A DNA stretch of 64,000 bases from Candidula unifasciata (taxonomy: Eukaryota > Mollusca > Gastropoda > Stylommatophora > Geomitridae): positions 402,667 through 466,666 of the forward strand of contig CAJHNH020000228.1 of assembly GCA_905116865.2 (NCBI GenBank), written 5' to 3'. How positions within the stretch are numbered: position 1 is the stretch's first letter; each line of letters begins with the position of its first letter. The notes below the pieces were generated by a model. That model worked only from the letters and a program-made list of their open reading frames with translations. It made no database searches and was not told the DNA's origin. Below, piece by piece: positions 22,200 to 33,795 of this stretch. A program made the position numbers and the translations under genes.

Positions 22200-22925
22200 G
22201 TGCCAACGTTTGACAGACAGGTTTTTGTATTAGATGATTTAATGTCTACTTGCATGTGTTTCATTGACCAAACGTGGATGATTTAATATCTACTTACATG
22301 GGTTTGACTTCTAGAAGGCCAGCTGTCAATTTAATCAGTATGTTTAGGTGTGGAACCTTCTGATGCAATTGAGACACAATTAGAAAGAAGAGGAACCAGT
22401 CACATTTAGCCTCACAGACAGTCACAAGAGAGGAGACATGAAATGAGACTTTGAACTACAAAAAAGACGCACAAGAGACATGGTCAACAGAAAACATTTA
22501 ATAGAAATATTATTAAAATGTTAAAGTAGACGATCAAGCTGTCAGTACCAGACAGCACTAGAAGCCAGGTGGCAGTTACAGACACTAGAACAAGTTAACA
22601 AAGTAACCAGAGATAAAGTTCACCATGCGACCTCAAGAGTGTGTAACTAGAGAGAGAAATCAGCTTATGTTATTCATCATATTATTGTTGTATTACAATA
22701 AAGACATTATAGAAAAGAAGAGTTGTCTCAAGACATTGTATTATAGGAGCATTAGTGACGTGAGAAGCATGTAGCAAGCATGAAAGACCATCATCATCAC
22801 CACTATCCAAACGACCATCTTTCTCTGTATTCTTCAATTGACTCCTCCTGTAGCAAATAAAAGAGGAACCTGGGTGTGACGTCAGCGTACACCAGGAAGG
22901 GGACTGTGCTACAACAGGTTCATCA
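22200..22925. other. HENMT1 intron 5, unique part
   Basis: Unique sequence without recognised coding or transposon motifs. The short block gatgatttaat.tctact is repeated at about 22235 and 22276. Confidence 0.4.
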
Positions 22926-22929
22926 GTCA

Positions 22930-23125
22930 GTCAACGTGGGCAACCTTCCTCTCATACGGTCAAACACAAACTGACTCATCTGTCTCTCACTTTAAACCTT
23001 CCTCCCATTTCCATGGGTGTTCACATTTCAAAATTTCAGCTAAATACAGAATTTGCAAGTATTCCCCGCTTGGGTTCTACTCACCCAACTTCCCCTTGAC
23101 CCTCTTACGTCATATCGTTTTATGA
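22930..23125. repeat. dispersed repeat, copy B
   Basis: Diverged relative of 12230-12560: pyrimidine-rich acctt-type block, aatttgcaagtattccccg, then cccttgaccctcttacgtc, in the same order and orientation. No coding content and no visible ends. Confidence 0.5.
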
Positions 23126-23139
23126 CATCCCATCGTTAA

Positions 23140-24300
23140 AGTGGAGTATTTACAGTTCCAGTGTTGTATGTTTATAGTTACATTGTGGGGTGTTTACAGT
23201 TCCAGTGATGTATGTTTATAGTTATATTGTGGTGTGATTACAGTTGCAGTGTGGTATGTTTTATAGTTATATTGTGGTGTGTTTACAGTTCCAGTGTGAT
23301 AATGTTTATAGTTATATTGTGGGGTGTTTACAGTTGTAGTGTGGTATGTTTATAGTTATATTGTGGGGTGTTTACAGTTCCAGTGTTGTATGTTTATAGT
23401 TATATTATGGGGTGTTTACAGTTCCAGTGTTGTATGTTTATAGTTATATTGTGGGGTGTTTACAGTTCCAGTGTTGTATGTTTATAGTTATATTGTGGGG
23501 TGTTTACAGTTCCAGTGTTGTATGTTTATAGTTATATTGTGGTGTGTTTACAGTTCCAGTGTTGTATGTTTATAGTTTATATTGTGGTGTGATTACAGTT
23601 CCAGTGTTGTATGTTTATAGTTATATTGTGGTGTGTTTACAGTTCCAGTGTTGTATGTTTATAGTTTATATTGTGGTGTGATTACAGTTCCAGTGTTGTA
23701 TGTTTATAGTTATATTGTGGTGTGATTACAGTTCCAGTGTTGTATGTTTATAGTTGCCAGTGTTGTTTGTTTATGGTGCCATTGTTGTGTTTATGGGGCC
23801 ATTGTTGTGTTTATTGTTACTATTGTTGTGCATTTATAGTGCCATTGTTGTGTTTATGGTACCATTGTTGTGCATTTTTGGTGTCAGTGCTGTGTGTTTA
23901 TGGTGACTGTTGAGTGTTTATAGTTACACTGTTGTGTGTTTAAAGTTATATTGTGGTGTGTTTACAGTTCCAGTGTTGTATGTTTATAGTTTATATTGTG
24001 GTGTGATTACAGTTCCAGTGTTGTATGTTTATAGTTATATTGTGGTGTGATTACAGTTCCAGTGTTGTATGTTTATAGTTGCCAGTGTTGTTTGTTTATG
24101 GTACCATTGTTGTGTTTATGGTGCCATTGCTGTGTTTATTGTTACTATTGTTGTGCATTTATAGTGCCATTGTTGTGTTTATGGTACCATTGTTGTGCAT
24201 TTAGGGTGCAATTGTGCATTTATGGTGTCAGTGCTGTGTGTTTATGGTGACTGTTGAGTGTTTATAGTTACAGTGTTGTGTGTTTAAAGTGACAGTGTTG
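23140..24300. repeat. ~44-bp minisatellite with a duplicated ~325-bp block
   Basis: Units contain agttccagtgttgtatgttt followed by atagttatattgtggtgtg. Beyond 23745 the sequence passes into ccattgttgtgtttatggt-type units. The passage starting near 23715 recurs nearly identically near 24040, showing duplication of a larger block. Confidence 0.88.
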
Positions 24301-24840
24301 TTTATTTGTAGTGACAGCATTGTACATTTATAGTGACAGTGTTGAATGTTTATAGTCACAGTGTTGTGTGTTTATAGTCACATTGTTGTGTGTTTATAGT
24401 CACAGTGTTGTGTGTTTATAGTCACAGTGTTGTGTGTTTATTGTCACAGTGTTGCGTGTTTATTGTCACAGTGTTGTGTGTTTATAGTCACAGTTTTGTG
24501 TGTTTATTGTCACATTGTTGTGTGTTTATAGTCACAGTGTTGTGTGTTTATAGTCACAGTGTTGTGTGTTTATAGTCACCGTGTTGTGTGTTTATAGTCA
24601 GTGTTGTGTGTTTATAGTCACAGTGTTGTGTGTTTATAGTCAGTGTTGTGTGTTTATAGTCACAGTGTTGTGTGTTTATTGTCACCGTGTTGTGTGTTTA
24701 TTGTCACAGTGTTGTTTGTTTATTGTCACAGTGTTGTGTGTATATTGTCACAGTGTTGTGTGTTTATTGTCACAGTGTTGTTTGTTTATAGTCACAGTGT
24801 TGTTTGTTTATAGTAATAGTGTTGTGTTTTAGTGCCATTG
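24290..24840. repeat. 22-bp minisatellite (gttgtgtgtttatagtcaca)
   Basis: About 25 copies of gttgtgtgtttatagtcaca plus gt, with 18-bp forms. The array ends about 15 bp before the last HENMT1 coding exon. Confidence 0.88.
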
Positions 24841-24854
24841 TTGTATACTTGCAG

Positions 24855-24969
24855 AGAAAGTCTCCACAGATGCCACCAGCAACTTTCTCTTGATGGTCTG
24901 TGTGTTGTCCTGGATGCTGACGACAGTGACAATGAGGATGATGACAGTGGTGGCTGGCTTGTGGATTAG
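24855..24969 (+). CDS. HENMT1: HENMT1 last coding exon with stop
   Basis: After completing the Arg codon begun at 22194, the exon reads ESLHRCHQQLSLDGLCVVL followed by an acidic tail, DADDSDNEDDDSGGWLVD, and TAG at 24967-24969. The acceptor is atacttgcag at 24854. The acidic tail is not part of the catalytic fold. Phase continuity with the previous exon and position after the conserved C-terminal helix support the call; sequence similarity of the tail alone would not. Confidence 0.8.
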
Positions 24970-25029
24970 AGCAATAGTAATGATATTGATTACACATGTA
25001 GTCAGCTGTCAGAATGTCATGTACATGTA

Positions 25030-25590
25030 GGTCACCGTGAATCACCTGGGGGGCACCTGTCAGTTACATGTAGGTCACAGCAAGTTACCTGGGGACAACT
25101 GTCAGTTACATGTAGGTTACCACAAGTTACCTGGGGTTAACTGTTTGTTACATGTAGGTCACCATGAGTCACATGGTAACAACTGTCATCACATGTATGT
25201 CACCTGGGGAGAACTGTCAGTTACATGTAGGTTACCACATGTTACCTGGGGACAACTATCATTACATGTAGGTCACCACAGGTCACGTGAGGACAACTGT
25301 CAGTTACCTGTATGTCACCATTGGACAACTGTCAATTACATGTAGGTCACCTGGGGATAACTGTCAGTTACATGTTAAAAGTTAGTTGTGTATCATTTAC
25401 AGGACATTGCAGAACGAACACCAGCATTGTATGGCTGTCAGTTACATGTAGGTCACCATAATTTGCCAGGGGCTAACTGTCAGTTACATGTAGGTCACCA
25501 TAATTTGCCAGGGGCTGTCAGTTACATGTCAGTCCCCATAAGTCACCTGGCAACAACTGTCAGTTACGTGTAGATCTTCATGAGGCACCT
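25030..25590. repeat. ~42-bp minisatellite in the probable HENMT1 3' UTR
   Basis: About thirteen units of ctgtcagttacatgtaggtc followed by accataagttacctggggac. It begins about 60 bp after the HENMT1 stop and ends about 85 bp before a poly(A) signal, so it would be transcribed in the 3' UTR. Confidence 0.85.
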
Positions 25591-25674
25591 GGCAAAAGGT
25601 GCTCATAGTCCTGGTTATGTTTTACTTGGTTCGGTGTTGTAATAATAATAATTTTTTCACGACAATGGGAGTAA

Positions 25675-25680
25675 AATAAA
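25675..25680 (+). terminator. candidate HENMT1 poly(A) signal AATAAA
   Basis: AATAAA follows the HENMT1 stop by about 700 bp and is the first canonical signal I see after the 3' UTR array. Placement is by position; cleavage is not shown. Confidence 0.4.
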
Positions 25681-25750
25681 GATGGATAGATTTATATTTT
25701 TGATAGACCCATTAATTGTGGCCAACATGAACCATTTGTTGTGTCAGAGA

Positions 25751-25758
25751 TATAAAAG
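25751..25758 (+). promoter_or_regulatory. candidate TATA box (tataaaag)
   Basis: A canonical TATAAAAG lies 71 bp after the candidate HENMT1 poly(A) signal, on the same strand, and could belong to the following SUCO gene. A 90-codon basic frame (25776-26048, rich in Lys/Arg) follows but resembles no known protein. A chance match is quite possible. Confidence 0.3.
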
Positions 25759-26351
25759 CCACACTGGCTGGCTGGGTGCCCGTACAAACTTTAGGCAAGC
25801 AACTGTGGACACAAGTTCTGGAGAAGACTAGAAGTGGACGAATAATACATTTTTACCAAAGTTTACAGCTGGTGGAAACGAAGAAGAAGAGCAGAAAAGA
25901 CTTAAGTGGGAGAGTAATAAGACAAAATAGGAAAAGAAGAAGGAGGAGGGGCAATAAGACAGTTGGAGGAAAAGACATGCAGAGGATGATGAAGGAAGAC
26001 TGTCACAATTCTAAGTTTCTTGTGTGTGGAATGGGGCAGAAGCACTGAGAATTTGTAAGTTGGTTTAATTAGTGCTGTGAGTTGCCATTGTGGGTTATCA
26101 TTGGTCAGTTGAGGTGTGGAGATAAAGTTACACATGTCCTGCTTGTTACTGGTACTGTCCGGTCACTTGGGTGAATTATCTGTTGTGTGTATACACATTT
26201 GTGTATGCTTCTTTAGAAAGGGACAGTATTTATTTGAAGGAAATAGGCTGTTTTTCCCTTAGTATACCGAAGAAGGTACTGAAGAAAAAGAAAGACCAAA
26301 CTGTTAATAAAATAATTATGAACTTACCGGTATAAAGAATTTCCACCAGCC

Positions 26352-26655
26352 CAAACAGTTCCTGAGTGGTGCCTTTTCCTCTTGTACAAAAGTTTTGGCA
26401 ACCTGTGGTCTTTACCAAATTGACTGGTCACTCAAGGAAGGGGTGTGATAGCAAACAATTCCTGAGTGGCGCCTCTTCCTCTTGTACAAAAGTTTTGGCA
26501 ACCTGTGGTCTCTACCAAATTGACTGGTCACTCAAGGAAGGAGTGTGATAGCAAACAGTTCCTGAGTGGAACTCTTCCTCTTGTGGAAAGGTTCTGGCAA
26601 CCTGCGGTCTCTACCAAAATGGCTGATCACTCAAGGAAGGGGTGTGATAGCAAAC
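26352..26655. repeat. 100-bp tandem repeat, 3 copies
   Basis: Each copy starts caaaca(g/a)ttcctgagtgg and ends with tcactcaaggaagg(g/a)gtgtga. Copies differ at few positions, the third being the most diverged. Confidence 0.88.
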
Positions 26656-26853
26656 TGTGACTTTATGTGGCTTTTTTTAAAAAAGACTTTCTGTGGTGTA
26701 TAAAAAGGATGAAACCAGACAGGATACGTTGCTAATGTGGCTTAAAGCTTGCTTTGTGCAGAATCAACAAGACAAAATCTAATGATTTATTATTTGGCGA
26801 TTGACATATTATTCTACACTAGGGCTGGCTTGTGTACAATTCAGATTTTGTGC

Positions 26854-26962
26854 ATGTATAGTGCTTACTTATTTCTGCAAGGAAGAAGAAAAAGGAAATC
26901 AAGACAGCCTTTACTTTTCGCATCTTTTGGTGGGCTTTTTGGTGTGCTGTTGATATATTCTG
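26854..26962 (+). CDS. candidate SUCO first coding exon (signal anchor), weak
   Basis: From an ATG at 26854 the frame reads a short lead, then the basic stretch QGRRKRKSRQ and a hydrophobic segment PLLFASFGGLFGVLLIYS, followed by a possible donor (TCTG|GTAACT at 26963). A basic, then hydrophobic N-terminus is what SUCO proteins have, and the position between the TATA box and the first certain SUCO exon fits. However, the phase (1) does not match the exon at 37929 directly, so another exon would be needed. It could be chance. Confidence 0.22.
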
Positions 26963-27099
26963 GTAACTGCATTCAGAGAGGGCCGGCTTACCACTGTCCT
27001 ATAAACTGCATGGTTGAAGAAGATCGCATATTGCTGTCTAGCTGTACGCCGCCTGTAAACATAGCTCAGTCATTACATTGCGGCAACTCATGTTGAGAA

Positions 27100-28680
27100 A
27101 TAGTTTCCCTCCCCCTCCCTCCCCCCCCTCCATCATCAGGCATGGCACTTGATGATAACGTTGCTTGCTGCCTAACTGCCCCTCTCATATTATAGAAGGC
27201 GACCAGTTAAGAGGCATCCCTGTAAATGTGTTTGCATAACTTATGGAAAACCAAATAAATAAAATTGCAATCAGAGTGATCATATGCCCATGGTAATCAG
27301 TTGTACAGGAGAAGGTTTTTTTTTTTTTTTTAAATACCGAAACTCATAAAAAGTAATATTTCATGCACTAGAAGAATCATTGTCTTTTCTTTCCTTGTCC
27401 TGTTTTTGCGGTACATGTGAAACTGCTTATAGTACCATATGTAATGATGCTATAAATAGGGAGAACGTCAGGGCATGTCTGAGTGACAGAATTGGGGAAA
27501 GTCCCTGGTGAGAGAATCATGTGGAAATTGCTGATTGACAGAACTGGGAAAGTCCCTAGTGTGAGAAGCATGGGTTTCACGGGGAGGTGGTAAAAAGACA
27601 AGAATTGAGCAATTCACTTGTGAATGCTAGATCTGGCTGATGAGGTAGTCAGTCAGTGACTGGGCCCCCAGAGAGTTTGAGTGGAATTAGAGTGTTCGGA
27701 ATGAAAGTGTCATCGACTTGAAATGAGGTGGAACTTGATTTTGGTATGGCCGTGAACAACCTGTGGTAAATCAACATTGAATAATATCTGAGGACAATGG
27801 CATTGTCTGATTAACTGTGGCTGGTACTGACTTTGTGTAGGTCAGAGTTAATGTGGCGTGGCTGTGTGTCCAAATGTGAGAGCAACTGATTCTTGACTGG
27901 AGAGCGTATGTTAGATTGTCATATTGATTCTTGTGGGATATTTGATGGAATAACCCTGTAACTGGTCATCGTCATCATTATCATCTGGAGTAATATGATC
28001 ATTGATGGAAGATAGTCTGCCTCGTCTATTCTACATTCGTGACCCCTAGACAACGATCTGGGTCGAATGAGTACGAGTGGAAGCAAGTACGAGAAAGACC
28101 CAGGAAAAAAATGACACTTCTTTATAGAAACATCTTCATACTAGGAGGAAAGTGACTTCTTTACAATGGGAGCATTGTCCTGTCTGGATTTTACAATGGG
28201 AATTACAGTAACGTAGAGGCAGAAGCAGTGGTGTTGTGGAGGAAATCAAAGATGAGGACGGAGCATGAATGGAAATGCACTAGCTGCTGTGATGTCAATT
28301 CTTGACTCAACTCAACTCTTTCAAATCTGGATCTTCGATATTTGGTTCATATGTTAAGATCTCTTCCTGCGGATAAGTATTTAGTGGAGTTTTACAATTT
28401 AACAATAAAACAAAGTATTCCTTCCATCTGTTACATATTTCCTCATTATTATTTACCATGTTCCCATTATGATCTATTAAACTGTATATGATGTGTTGAT
28501 TACCTTGTTTTACAGTCTTCAGTTCTTTAAAAAAAAAAATTATGTGTTAGTTGTTTTGATGGTTAGCTTGGATATCCAAGAGAATATTGTTCAGCTTTTG
28601 CTGCCTAACTACTTTTGTAGCTTCTTTACTTTCTGCTCTATATGTTTCCAATGTATCTGATATTGATGTTTCTTGTAATC
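27100..28680. other. unannotated stretch
   Basis: No exon or element was recognised. At 27470-27580 a block with ctgagtgacagaattggg/aaagtccct is repeated imperfectly. Homopolymer runs (C-rich near 27115, T-run near 27320) are present. Confidence 0.4.
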
Positions 28681-28689
28681 TTTCTCTTT

Positions 28690-29420
28690 CAGAACACAAG
28701 GTGCTAGCAGCAGCTGATATTGTACAAAGCCTACTTTTCCTTCTCTATCAAGGGCTTGTATTGTACTGTCAGCAAAACCCAGCTAAATAGACTGGACCGA
28801 GTACAAAATGAGGCCATGAGTCTCATACTGCGGCCGTAGACACAGAAGTAAGGGAACTGATAGATTAGCATTTAGACTCAGAAGATATCATCATCCACAC
28901 AGATGGATCCGTGAACCGCGGATTAAGGTCAGCATGGGCATACACAGCGCAAAGAATGGGGGAAAACAATATAGAAGGACAGCGGCGCTTACTAGACAAC
29001 TACGTCAAGAATGACCATGGAAAAAGACGCCGGTTCTAGACCATGGGTATCCGAGCAAAGCGTCACACAGGCTGTAGTTGTATCAGATTCCATAAATATG
29101 CTTCAGAAAATAGCAATAGGCGGTATGGGTAGACAGCATTCGAAAATCGCACTTAACCTCCCTCACCTGAATCTACACACCTGGTGATGCAGGGGTAAAG
29201 GGAAATGAGAGAGCGGACCAACTGGCAAGCACTGCACTAAGGCATGTTGGAAGAAGCATGGACAGAGCAGATATCGTCAACGCTTGACGGACTGGGCTAG
29301 TGGATAATGAAGAATCCCTGACACTAACACGATTGCGTAACATGGGAGTAAAGGATGGTTAAGCACGTCTATGCCGTCTTCGAGGCCAAGTTAGGAGACA
29401 ATATAACCAGCTTCTTATGG
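28690..29420 (+). pseudogene. heavily decayed non-LTR retrotransposon (thumb to RNase H)
   Basis: Pieces read NRLDRVQNEAMSLIL (reverse-transcriptase thumb), IHTDGSVNRGLRSAWAYTA (RNase H first motif), NERADQLAST (last motif) and MDRADIVNA. They are separated by many stops and frame changes. It belongs to the same family as the relic at 11300-11996 and has lost the segment with the middle catalytic residues. Confidence 0.7.
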
Positions 29421-30294
29421 GAACAATTAGTTGAAGTACTTTCGAGTGGCTGCTGCATCGAAAGACTGAGCACGCATGAGAATGCTCAATGTGCAGTGAT
29501 GTCGATTGTGATAACAAAACATAACGTCTATCGTTAAAAACAGTCGTCTCAAATTTGTCAAAGCACGCAATGGGGTGGTAATCTATGATTTGATAAATAC
29601 TGGTCACTACCAGTCCAAATGTCAATTACCACTTCAGTAATGGTGTGGCTAATTGAATCTTCTTAACCCCGTAACTCGCCACTAACGTTCGTCGATGACA
29701 TGGCAGCAGTTTGTGATCTACTCGGTGTTGGTTCATTAAATGTCATCAATTCATGTCCTCATAGGGCGGTCTCTTTATTTCACTTCGGACCTCTCTGTGT
29801 GTAGCGTCTGCGTTGGTAGTTGTTCTGGCTGTATCAACCATTTGATCTTTTGTTTCTGAATGAATTTGCTTGATTGTGTTTTTCTTCCTTCCCTACAGTC
29901 TTTCTGATAATTTCATTTCTAACCTTGCCTCGAATGGTTAAGTTGGCGGCTTTTCTCGTGCATCTTATTTTATGGGTTCATTTTACCCAGGATAGCCTTT
30001 GATTATGTCCAAGTGTCTGGCACTAACATCAAACTGCTCGTATGAATATGCTGTTTATAATCTGTTTCTTGGCGCTCATGCTTCTGTTTGGATGTCTTAT
30101 AACGGTGTCAGTTAGTATATAAGCACACTGGCTCGTTGGCATCTTGTTTATATTTTCCGATCCATTCTTCCGTCCTACAAGATTCAACATTCATTTTGGG
30201 GGGTTTGCCTTTGGACATGCGCAGTGGCATGGAACACGTCAGTGATGTAGACCGGAAACAGAATGAGCAGACGACTTGTAGACCCCAACTAGTT
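29421..30294. other. unannotated stretch
   Basis: Mostly unique sequence after the LINE relic; no further domain, array or transposon ends were seen. Confidence 0.4.
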
Positions 30295-31660
30295 TCTGGG
30301 CCCAACATCAACAACGCAGGAGACGGTTCTTGTTTCATATATTATATTATAGTCTACAGACTTACAACTAGTTTCTGTCGTCCAACATCAACAAGGCAGG
30401 AGACGATTCTTGTTTTATCTGTTATATTATAGTCTACAGACTTACAACTAGTTTGTGTCGTCCAACATTAACAAGGGAGGAGACGGTTCTTGTTTCATAT
30501 TTTATTAATATTATAGTCTACAGACTCACAACTAGTTTCTGTTGTCTAACATCAACAAGGCAGGAGACGGTTCTTGTTTCAAATATTATTTTATAGTCTA
30601 CAGACTTACAACTAGTTTCTGTTGTCTAACATCAATAAGGCAAGAGACGGTTCTTGTTTTATATTTTATTATTATTTTATATTATAGTCTACAGACTTAG
30701 AACTATTTTGTGTCGTCCAACATTAACAAGGGAGGAGACGGTTCTTGTTTCATTTGTTATATTATACTTATTATAGTCTACAGACTTACAACTATTTTGT
30801 GTCGTCCAACATTAACAAGGGAGGAGACGGTTCTTGTTTCATTTGTTATATTATAGTCTACAGACTTAAAACTAGTTTGTGTCATCCAACATCAACAAGG
30901 CAGGAGAGGGTTCTTGTTTCATATTTTATATTATTGCCTACAGACTTACAACTAGTTTGTGTCGTCCAACATCAACAAGGCAGGAGACGGTTCTTGTTTC
31001 ATATTTTATATTATAGTCTACAGACTTACAACTAGTTGTAATATGTCTGGCCCTGATCCTAATGACAGCATTAACCATCTAACAAGAAGGGACCAGGCCA
31101 CCATCTTCAGACTTAGAACGCAACATACTCCACTCAATGGACACCTAAACAGAATACAGCCACAACACTCCCCAGAGTGCCAGCTATGTAACTACCCCTA
31201 CGAAACTGTTGAACACCATCTCTTTGAGTGCCCAAAACTCAGTGAGACAAGAAGAACGCTACTCCCTCCGAGACCAGACAAGTGGAACACCTTGTACGGA
31301 GGAAAAGAACAGCTTGTGAAAACATGCAAATTCCACTACATGGCATTGGGCCAAAGGGGGAAAGCTCATGCGCCGCTGGATCGATAACAACAACAACAAC
31401 AACAACTAGTTTGGGTACTTTCCTAATATCCAACCACAAAAAGAGAAATCCACAGGTCACAGGACAGTCTAATATTTCAGGGGGTGGTAGATAAAGCATT
31501 TAGTGTAGTATTTTGGCATATCATTTGCCATGCAATATTGTGCTGTGCAGTGTTCACTTTTCTGTGCTTTTTGTTTTATTTTTTAAATTATAGTCTACAG
31601 ACTTAGGCCTGCTACTTTGTGTGGTCCAATATCAACAATACAGAAGATGGTTCTTCTGCA
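30295..31660. repeat. ~80-bp minisatellite, about 10 copies, interrupted
   Basis: The unit contains tctacagacttacaactagt, cgtccaacatcaacaaggca and gagacggttcttgtttcata. Copies run to 31037; a LINE fragment (31038-31401) interrupts, and diverged repeat sequence resumes, with a last partial copy at 31588-31660. Confidence 0.88.
31038..31401 (+). mobile_element. 5'-truncated non-LTR retrotransposon with (AAC)n tail
   Basis: It encodes the C-terminal end of a LINE polymerase: RRDQATIFRLRTQHTPLN, then CQLCNYPYETVEHHLFECP, the C-x2-C-x(n)-H-x4-C zinc knuckle typical of Jockey/I-group elements, and a final alpha-helical tail. It ends at a (AAC)n run. The 10-bp sequence acaactagtt lies at both edges (31028-31037 and 31402-31411), so it inserted by target-primed reverse transcription into the 80-bp minisatellite. 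The frame from 31042 to the stop at 31387 is open, so insertion is recent. Confidence 0.85.
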
Positions 31661-31689
31661 TGCCCAATTTGTATCCCTTCGAAAATAAA

Positions 31690-32556
31690 GTTTGTTCTTT
31701 CTATTTCTATCCTTCTCTCAGAAAACATAGCAGGAGGCCGGTAGCCTTTATGAAAACTATCATGCAGTCTGTATCTTCCCGTGTACCATGTAGCTTTGTC
31801 TTCATTATGGTTGGAACAGACCAGATTATTGCAGCTCTGTTGTCAGCATACAGTTGACAGCTTTGGAGCACATGCTCAGCATATGTTTGAACGGCTATCT
31901 TCCGAATAACGGGCACTAAAGATGGCAGCCGCAAAATATCCTGACGAGCCTCAGTCACGTGTTATGTGTTGTAAACATTCAAAAATTGAAGTCAAACACT
32001 AATAAGGAACGAAAAAATGTTATATCAAATCGACTACTTACCGATAATTTTCCACACGAGCAAATAAAATGAGGACGCTGCAGGAGATGCGGTAGCTGCT
32101 GCTCGTGGGTCCCAGCCATCTAGTTTAGCCCATCCACGCTGTGCGTAGCGGCGCGGGTTAGACTCTCGGCGAAAAGTTTAACTCGGCTGTTTGTTCCGTT
32201 TCTCGAAATTGTCAACGGACACTAACCCTAGTTTTCCCGCGATGAGCTTGTGACCGCAAGTGCGTAATTGGCACGTGACTGAGGCTCGTCAGGATATTTT
32301 GCGGCCGCCATGTTTAGTGCCCATTATTCGGTTGATAGCAGTTTGAACATATGTTGACAAAGTCTGTTGTGCGCTTCCTTAGTCTGAATATAATACACTG
32401 TCCCTCTCTAGAGAGGTGATAAAACGAGTCTTGAGGAATTTGGTGTGTATTCAGCCACCTTTCTTGGATACTAGATTGTATTAATGTCCTTGTCTTTTGG
32501 TGGGTTAAGTCACTGCCGCTTTTAGCCAGACTGTCTGCTATTTCATTGCCTTCCAA
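31690..32556 (-). pseudogene. non-LTR retrotransposon relic split by a foldback MITE
   Basis: On the minus strand, 32556-32349 reads EGNEIADSLAKSGSDL (end of RNase H) and REGQCIIFRLRKR. After the MITE, 31884-31690 reads YAEHVLQSCQLYADNRAAI, the zinc-knuckle H-x4-C, and the final KLHGTREDTDCMIVFI. The parts form one C-terminal region if the 448-bp MITE and one copy of its 8-bp duplication are removed; a small frame change remains. It is inactive. Confidence 0.78.
31893..32340. mobile_element. foldback MITE, complete copy 2, 448 bp
   Basis: The first ~60 bases and the last ~60 are inverted repeats: ccgaataa(c/t)gggcactaaa, then gcaaaatatcctgacgagcc and tcagtcacgtg. An exact 8-bp duplication, gtttgaac, flanks it at 31885-31892 and 32341-32348. 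The start ggctatcttccgaataac and the centre gctgcaggagatgcggtagc match copy 1 at 1994-2322. No coding capacity. 8-bp duplications are made by hAT and P-type transposases, so one of these may mobilise it. Confidence 0.88.
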
Positions 32557-32689
32557 GACACAATGACCTGGATTCCATTGCAGTACAGATGTTCTACTAA
32601 AGAGCCTAAGTGAATCATCTATTGCGTCAAGCCTACAAACTGAGTGTCTTTTGGGTTAACAGTTGCTTGTAGAATTGACATAGCATCAG

Positions 32690-33795
32690 TTCCAGTTTTA
32701 GTTTAATTATCTAGTCCACTGTCTTAGAACTTGTTGCTTCCCCCAGCAGGGGCCTGATGTTTTAGTTTAATTATCTAGTTCACTGTCTTAGAACATGTTG
32801 CTTCCCCCAGCAGGGGGCTGGTGTTTTAGTTTAATTATCTAGTTCACTGTCTTAGAACGTGTTGCTTTTCCCAGCAGAGGGCTGGTGTTTTAGTTTAATT
32901 ATCTAGTTCACTGTCTTAGAACGTGTTGCTTTTCCCAGCAGAGGGCTGGTGTTTTAGTTTAATTATCTAGTCCACTGTCTTAGAACGTGTTGCTTTCCCC
33001 AGCAGAGGGCTGGTGTTTTAGTTTAATTATCTAGTTCACTGTCTTAGAACATGTTGCTTTTCCCAGCAGAGGGCTGGTGTTTTAGTTTAATTATCTAGTC
33101 CACTGTCTTAGAACTTGTTGCTTCCCCCAGCAGGGGCCTGATGTTTTAGTTTAATTATCTAGTTCACTGTCTTAGAACATGTTGCTTCCCCCAGCAGGGG
33201 GCTGGTGTTTTAGTTTAATTATCTAGTTCACTGTCTTAGAACGTGTTGCTTTTCCCAGCAGAGGGCTGGTGTTTTAGTTTAATTATCTAGTTCACTGTCT
33301 TAGAACGTGTTGCTTTTCCCAGCAGAGGGCTGGTGTTTTAGTTTAATTATCTAGTCCACTGTCTTAGAACGTGTTGCTTTCCCCAGCAGAGGGCTGGTGT
33401 TTTAGTTTAATTATCTAGTTCACTGTCTTAGAACATGTTGCTTTTCCCAGCAGAGGGCTGGTGTTTTAGTTTAATTATCTAGTTCACTGTCTTAGAACAT
33501 GTTGCTTTCCCCAGCAGGGGGCTGGTGTTTTAGTTTAATTATCTAGTCCGCTGTCTTAGAACTTGTTGCTTTCCCCAGCAGGGGGCTGGTGTTTTAGTTT
33601 AATTATCTAGTCCACTGTCTTAGAACTTGTTGCTTTCCCCAGCAGGGGGCTGGTGTTTTAGTTTAATTATCTAGTTCACTGTCTTAGAACATGTTGCTTT
33701 CCCCAGCAGGGGGCTGGTGTTTTAGTTTAATTATCTAGTCCACTGTCTTAGAACTTGTTGCTTCCCCCAGCAGGGGGCTGGTGTTTTATTTTTAA
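32690..33795. repeat. 64-bp minisatellite with a 6-unit higher-order repeat
   Basis: About 17 copies with gttttagtttaattatctag, tcactgtcttagaac and ttgctt..cccagcag. A series of six variants starting with the ggggcctgat unit at 32693 recurs from about 33077, giving a 384-bp higher-order period. Confidence 0.92.

Noticed and set aside
25776..26048. 90-codon basic protein after the TATA box
   Set aside because: No similarity recognised and Lys/Arg richness follows from an A/G-rich stretch; kept only as a note under the TATA box.
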